From Bisporella sp. PMI_857 (taxonomy: Eukaryota > Ascomycota > Leotiomycetes > Helotiales > Helotiaceae): DNA of 64,000 bases. Position numbers and translations under genes: made by a program. The notes below the pieces were generated by a model, which saw only the letters and a list, made by a program, of their open reading frames with translations, was not told the DNA's origin and ran no database searches. How positions within the stretch are numbered: position 1 is the stretch's first letter; each line of letters starts with the position of its first letter. This document shows, piece after piece, positions 58,604-64,000 of this stretch. Where the stretch lies: positions 558,001 to 622,000 of the forward strand of contig JAJSPD010000027.1 in assembly GCA_021307315.1 (NCBI GenBank), written 5' to 3'.

Positions 58604-59510
58604 TTTGTTGACTTGTGGTGCTGGAGCTCAGAATCAAAGTCCCTTGAGGTAGTCCAGAATCTCTGTGGAGATTATTAAAAACCGAATTTGAATTAGCTGA
58701 TATCTAAGCTTGAGTATCGTATTTTACCACATCTAATGAGATCTCTGAGTCGTGGAGATCAAAGCTTGTTATATCAAATCCTCCGGGGCTGTTCAGTAAT
58801 CAACCTCAAAAATGCCGTGTATGTCAAGAACCACCATTAACCAAACCGGACTTCTTCTACAAGCCGACTTTTTAAATCTATAAACCACGAGTTCTTCTAT
58901 TATCGTATGATAGTCGGCGTGTCCGATAGAAGTTTTGCATAGTGATCACGCCGATCCACCGTCATGACGCACGTATGAAACATTCGATACCGAGAACCGC
59001 GATCTCAGGGCCGGGAAACCTCAGCCATAGACGCGATATGGATGATAGTTTTTTTTTTGGTTGGGGGGGGGCGGCGCTGAGGCTGATGCTGTGGGTGAGA
59101 AGTGAGAAATGAGATATGAGAATGCGAAAAGCGAAAACGAAAAGCGAATGCGAGGGGTCTTTAACAAGCTATGCGGCTCTTGGCGGGCTGGCAGATCAAT
59201 TCACACTTACTAGTTTTTTAGGCAAGAACCGTTTTGTATGCGATAATAGCATGGAATGGCATACAGACTCGGGGACTCGAAAATCGAGGCTACTTTACTG
59301 TCGTTAATAGTTCGTCCGATTTTCCCGCGTGGTATATACCTACTGTAGTACATTGGCTTGGCGCCGTTTATGATGTAATAGCACAAGAATACATCCCATG
59401 TCTTGAACGCCTTTTAAATAATACACGATGATAGGTAAGATTTTTTAATACTGGATTCGAGAAGTTTATATTGACTCGTACGGCAGCCATATACCCACGA
59501 ATCAACACCC
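58604..59510. other. intergenic, 0.9 kb
   Basis: A T-run followed by a G-run (TTTTTTTTTGG then GGGGGGGGG, about 59050-59071) stands out. No gene is supported. Confidence 0.5.
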
Positions 59511-60077
59511 TCAAACTCTTAACTCCTCTCCTAAAATCCTCACAACTGCTATATAAACCACCATCGCCTGGTTTCTTTCCCCCTCCTCCCTCTCCGCAAA
59601 CCTAATCACATCCCACCTATTGGCCTCCCTCTTCAGGTAATTCGCCCACGTCAGACATTTTCCGGGTTCATTTAGAAAGCCATGCCGGAGATAGGCTTTT
59701 AGCTTGTGATGGCAGATTTCTAAACCTGGGATGTCGGAACAGGGTCCGGAGCGGCAGCGGGAGAAGTGAGAAATGGGGAAGAGGTTAAGGGAGGGAAGTG
59801 GGGTACTGTTGGTGAGAAAGCGGTTTGTGTGGTGGGCATAGAGGGTTGCTATATCTTTGCTCGTGGCTGGCTTGGAAGGAATAGCAGAGAGTGGTTCTGC
59901 ATCTTCTTTCCGAGTTGTGCTTTCTAGTGAGATGGCTGCGTCTCTGCTTGCCATAGACAGAGGATCTGATTCTCGCAGAATTGATGGCGTGTTTGATCTT
60001 TGGATCCTGGAATTGGTAGAGTTGGAATCATCCTTGGATTTCCTCTGCGTTCTGAAACGACGAAATAGATCTGCCAT
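59511..60077 (-). CDS. hypothetical basic protein, 188 aa
   Basis: Single open frame. The N-terminus MADLFRRFRTQRKSKDDSNS is basic and low in complexity, then a Ser/Thr-rich linker. A compact part with spaced Cys/His residues follows (FSRCRSGPCSDIPGLEICHH) leading into KLKAYLRHGFLNEPGKCLTW and ANRWDVIRFAEREEGERNQA. The Cys/His pattern could bind metal, but I do not recognise the family. No signal peptide or membrane helix is present. Coding is supported by length, composition and the in-frame context; there is no close partner gene. Confidence 0.6.
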   Translation of the reverse strand: MADLFRRFRTQRKSKDDSNSTNSRIQRSNTPSILRESDPLSMASRDAAISLESTTRKEDAEPLSAIPSKPATSKDIATLYAHHTNRFLTNSTPLPSLNLFPISHFSRCRSGPCSDIPGLEICHHKLKAYLRHGFLNEPGKCLTWANYLKREANRWDVIRFAEREEGERNQAMVVYIAVVRILGEELRV

Positions 60078-60534
60078 TTTAAAATAGTATTTTGGACTAG
60101 AGATAATAATATTTTTGGTAGATGTTTGATACCATGGTCTGAGAGGGTCACAGATTTATTTAGAGAGCAGCTTGCGCATTTTCATTGAGAGGTTATTTTT
60201 CAAACTTGTCTAGGCAGCCTTGTAAGGTTGTGAATCAAATAGATAACACTTCAGACTCGATACACCCGGTATGACATTTTTTGGTGATCCACCGGCCTTT
60301 GTTTGGCTTGAGGCAATATCCAACAATGACTCTGTTCTTAAACAAAGAAGTCGTATTGAACGAAGATAGCCGCCTGTTGAGTAGACAGATGTTGTTCATG
60401 AAATCTCCTTTCAGACTGGAAGGGGCTTATTCAGGTTAACACTTGAACAGCAATGGTCATGGGTACTTATCGGCTTCTTGAACCGCTCGTCAACACAAAT
60501 TTTTAGTCTGATGCAAAAATTGTCATAATTTAAA
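60078..60534. promoter_or_regulatory. divergent upstream region, hypothetical / amidoligase
   Basis: 457 bp between opposite starts, AT-rich near 60078-60115. No specific site could be supported. Confidence 0.4.
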
Positions 60535-61704
60535 ATGCCACCGCGTACAACACTGTCATTCGGTGTAGAGTTTGAGATGAACTTTGCATCAATCGGAAAA
60601 GATGAGAACGACCCTGACCCCAATAATCCAATACCAATCGTGCGTCGCTCTGGTAAGTATGAAGGCTCGTCCAACGCACGGGAATGTCGGCAGGAGATGA
60701 AGAACCACATTGCTCAGACTCTGGAAAATAACGATATCCACGCGCTTGTTGACTTTACCGAACAGAGAACTGACTCGAAGAATTTCGCGAAAGGAGTAAC
60801 CACACCATGGATCGTAAAGTATGATTCCACCATTCACTCTATGAATCGAAGGGAAGAGTACAAGTGGGAAAGCATTGAAATTGTAAGTCCGCCTCTATGG
60901 TTCATGGAAGATAGTATTGAACAAGTACAGCGCGTTTGTAAGATTGTAAGCACGAACTATCGTACTTGGGTGAATGACACTTGCGGCTTTCATGTCCACA
61001 TTGGCGATGGTCTAAGCGGGTTCTCACTCGAAACACTACAGAAGCTTATGGGCTTTTTGTTCACCTTTGAGACCGTGATAGAGGCAATCCATCCAACGAT
61101 ACGGCGAACAAATTTCTGGTGTCAAGGTCTCTGGGAAAGCACAAAACTGTCGCGACCCGATGGACAGAGAATAGAGGTGATCCAGAAACACAACGCTTGT
61201 TCGACGAAAAGGCGCATACATACAAGAATAGATGGTCTCAAGAGAATATTCGCTACGACGACTAGAGACGATCTGATCAAATTAGTGCGATGTGACGATG
61301 GTCGGCGACATGCTTACAACATCCAGAATTTGAGAGACTTTTTTCCAACACTGGAAGATTACATTACAGCAGGTATGACTAAAAGAACAATAGAGTTTAG
61401 AATGCATGAGGCCGTCCCACTAGTAGACTCCGACCGAATGATACGATGGGTGAGGGTCTGTGCGGGCTTTGTGTTCTATGCTCGAGATAAGCCGCTTGAC
61501 GAAGTGAAAAGCTTGCTGTTCGAAAGGATAGGCAAACCAAATACCCTTCCCTACGTACTTCTGCTTATTAATTGCAAGCCTGAAGCCATCTACTACGACT
61601 TCAGAGCCAAGCAAGGCCTAGTCAACAAGCCACAAGGGAGGTTCCGAGACGAAGCAGATGTATTGTCAGAAGACGAAAGCAGTGATGAATGGCCGTCTTT
61701 TTGA
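60535..61704 (+). CDS. amidoligase-family protein
   Basis: One exon, 389 residues. The opening TLSFGVEFEMNF is the first glutamate-rich beta-strand of the amidoligase (COOH-NH2 ligase) fold. The central TCGFHVHIGDG gives the conserved His pair, and KRTIEFRMHEA carries the late Glu-Arg motif; together these are the ATP-grasp-like/glutamine-synthetase-fold signature. FNWESIEIVSPPLWF-like sequence (WESIEIVSPPLWF) supports the active-site cleft. Fungal copies are frequent but uncharacterised; they are predicted to join amino and carboxyl groups in peptides or small molecules. The C-terminus is acidic (ADVLSEDESSDEWPSF). Confidence 0.88.
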   Translation: MPPRTTLSFGVEFEMNFASIGKDENDPDPNNPIPIVRRSGKYEGSSNARECRQEMKNHIAQTLENNDIHALVDFTEQRTDSKNFAKGVTTPWIVKYDSTIHSMNRREEYKWESIEIVSPPLWFMEDSIEQVQRVCKIVSTNYRTWVNDTCGFHVHIGDGLSGFSLETLQKLMGFLFTFETVIEAIHPTIRRTNFWCQGLWESTKLSRPDGQRIEVIQKHNACSTKRRIHTRIDGLKRIFATTTRDDLIKLVRCDDGRRHAYNIQNLRDFFPTLEDYITAGMTKRTIEFRMHEAVPLVDSDRMIRWVRVCAGFVFYARDKPLDEVKSLLFERIGKPNTLPYVLLLINCKPEAIYYDFRAKQGLVNKPQGRFRDEADVLSEDESSDEWPSF

Positions 61705-64000
61705 TCGGCTCTGATGAGAACGAACTGTGTGAACTACCCTGTCCTAAGGCGGGTATGTGGTAGCATCATGGTATAGAAGAATGAAGCATAGGACTGTAGT
61801 TTTGTGCCCCCGTGATTTAATAAGGTTTCGAGCAGGACCTTGTAAGGCTAGATTCTTATGGACCCGAGTGATGCACGCCGTATAATTTTAAAAGCACAGT
61901 GAACACTTGTCCTTCTGACTCGTAGGTTCTTTGTTGCAGATGATGTGATGATTCTGAAGAAATGTAAGGTGGATATACTAACCTAAATCAAACATTGTCA
62001 AGGCAAGGCATACGGACGGGAGAAATGCATATGCTGGACCTAGCATGCTTGTTGAGACTTCTCAGTAATTTAGCACTGGAGTAAAAATTCAAGCAAAGAA
62101 CCAAATTACCCTCCTTCCCTTCATGATTCTTGTAGCAATGGTCACGATATCGAATGAAACATTCAGAACGAGCTCACACCGCCATTGTGTACCATCAAAC
62201 CAGTTCTGGAATGTGGCTGGTAAGTCTTGAAGCCTTTATAGAAATCAGTCTCTAAATGTGCAACATCGTTTATCGAAAGGCGTCAGGAGGCGCAATGGAG
62301 AGCGACGACCTGGGGATCCAGGGCTTGAGCAATCGGCACTTGGCAAGCTTTGAAGAAAAAATATGGTCAAGACTGTTTCAAAATCGATCTTTAGTGGCGT
62401 GGGGGGGTTTCCTGGTGTACTCTTTCGTAAAAAAAGGATCATGGAGGTTTCTTTCTCCGTAAAGGATGCATCATGTAACCCCTCCAAACCCCGCTATCCG
62501 CTCGTGATGGGGGATGAACAATTTGCAGTTGCAGAAGATCTCCCGTCGACTCTACACCACTTCGCCAGTTGCCGCTGTCTATAAACCCCGAAATGGCTTG
62601 ACATGATTGAGTACCGTCTGGGCTGTGATACTATATAACCCCGGGGTCGGTTCCGCGCGATCTTTGAAGTGGTGGGTGTTTGGCGGTTCAGCCAGAGGTG
62701 GCGAGGAGGCTGGGGATGCAGGCAGCACACACACACACTCGTACACACCCATACGCCCATACGCGCTGAAATGAGCACGTACACCCGGAATGTTGTGCAG
62801 AGTGTGGAGATCCCGCCCGGGCGCGTAGAGACATACATTCATTTTTTCAACGTGGGTTTTGACATGGAGTCTGTTGACGAAAATGGCGAAAGATGGGGAT
62901 TAAGAGGGGGGGGGAGGGGGGAGGGGGGGTGGTTACACTTGATCACGGGGGAAGGGAGAGAGAGAGAGAAAAAAAAAAAAAAAAAGAGAGAGAAGAGTGA
63001 AAGGCCTTACCGCCCCCCCCCGGCCACCTATCTAGCCACTCACCATACCCAGATTGGTTCCCTCCTCCTCCTCTTCCCTCCTTCTCGTCCATCAATTCAA
63101 TCGAATAGCCACTAAAAATGTCTCACTTTTAGCTGCTACTCAATCGATCCGGTGACCTGCAGGTGCGGCTCTGCCCGCAGCTTGCTCGTAATCAAATGGA
63201 ACCTGATCGTCGAAAAACTTTTTGGAAAAGACTACAGTTCTGTATGATCTCTGCCCCATTTGCTCCATAGCGCATTATCTGCCGAGCAATCTACCAAAGT
63301 TTGCGTCCAATTCCCGAGCGTATTTTCACCATGATGATGATGATTCACCGCCCGGTCGCCCTCTTTGGACACAGCATCGAAGCCCAACATATTGGTTCAT
63401 TTTTAGTTGGGGCATGGATATGTACAAGGGAGGATTGAGAGGATGAGGAAGCAAAGATGCGGCACCCTCGATCTGATTCGCGATCGTAATTGATGGATCG
63501 TCATACGTATCAAGAGCTAGGACCAAGCTCCCAGGAACAGGGCCTTTTCGCGCCGGGAGCGCTACCTAATCAACCTGAGGAAAACATGTATGATTATGTG
63601 TGGCTGTCAGCGACAGCGACAACGACCGGACATGATCCTTCTGGGGATTCTCGAATCCGGAAGGATTTGGTCAGCCATTGCAAATTTTTACCCATTTGAA
63701 TATGCGCCATGAAGCAGAAATAATCAAACTTTTCCGTTGGCTTTTTGCCATAACCCGTAAGTTGATCAAAAGGGCTAAGGTAGCATCACAGTTTTTCAGG
63801 ACCTCTACTGGATACCAGCAAAGCCATCATACGAACGGGGAAGTGGCTGTGGTCTCGCTAGTGGAGAACAGATGTTACTGATTATTCGATCTTCTATGTT
63901 ATAATAAGTTAAGGGGTTGGAAGATGATTCACAGTATCTGACCTTGCCGTCCTATCAGAGTCCATATATCTCCCGCCCGCGGCCAATCACGCTCAGAACG
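61705..64000. other. gene-poor right end, 2.3 kb
   Basis: No gene is called. It includes a CA/CACACA microsatellite (62728-62739), the polypurine tract (separate entry) and pyrimidine-rich DNA at 63058-63100. Such tracts are typical of long fungal promoters, so this may lead into a gene beyond the window. An open frame at 63490-63699 (MMDRHTYQELGPSSQEQG) has no recognisable content. Confidence 0.5.
62900..63000. repeat. G-rich and polypurine tract
   Basis: Runs of five to ten G separated by single A or T occur at about 62904-62930, then AGGGAGAGAGAGAG and a run of about 19 A, then GAGAGAGAAGAG. The complementary strand is polypyrimidine. The G-runs meet the G3+N1-7 pattern for a quadruplex. 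Confidence 0.85.

Noticed and set aside
62669..63115. 148-codon frame over the polypurine tract
   Set aside because: Product is low-complexity (Gly, Lys, Glu runs) produced by the tract itself.

Overview
The window is nuclear DNA from a filamentous ascomycete (Pezizomycotina). Protein style and gene order suggest a Leotiomycete, but that placement is inference. Evidence: genes are split by short GT-AG introns of about 40-160 bp, starts lie in A-rich contexts, and typical fungal families occur (HET, NACHT-C2H2, OTT_1508 deaminase, GH53, IML2, Mpv17, fungal CorA-like). No rRNA, tRNA or CRISPR array could be supported. Exon limits were derived by hand: splice sites were chosen so that reading frame, phase and family similarity all agree.

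1-19 kb is a dense conserved block: a left-truncated TPR-like protein (-), the Rab5 exchange factor VPS9 (-), an asparagine-synthetase-like protein (+), a secreted GH53 galactanase (+), an Mpv17/PMP22 membrane protein (+), phosphoglycerate kinase (+), the proteasome/TREX-2 subunit SEM1 (-), the IML2 TPR protein (+) and an aldehyde dehydrogenase (+). VPS9/ASNSD1-like and SEM1/IML2 are divergent pairs with shared upstream DNA; PGK and SEM1 converge.

20-28.5 kb is looser: a repeat protein with 21-residue tandem units and a Tsr1-like N-terminus (-), a CorA-like two-helix membrane protein with a GC-AG intron (+), a small secreted effector-like protein with a 5-nt first coding exon (-), and a TLDc-domain protein of the RTC5 type (+).

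30-52 kb is an accessory, conflict-type block: an OTT_1508 deaminase-fold protein with an apparent frameshift (+), a decayed Tc-toxin/Rhs gene of bacterial type (+, 32.5-36.5 kb) interrupted by a 424-bp MITE with arms of about 125 bp and a TA target duplication, an SNF2-RING helicase (-), a NACHT NTPase with C-terminal C2H2 fingers (+), a multi-pass membrane protein (-), a small-molecule/lipid-type methyltransferase (+) and a HET-domain protein (+). HET and NACHT proteins commonly act in fungal self/non-self recognition.

52-64 kb returns to metabolic genes: an alkaline ceramidase (-), a second member of the multi-pass family (+), a short-chain dehydrogenase (-), an unrecognised basic protein (-) and an amidoligase-family protein (+). 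A 2.3-kb gene-poor stretch with strong polypurine/G tracts ends the window.
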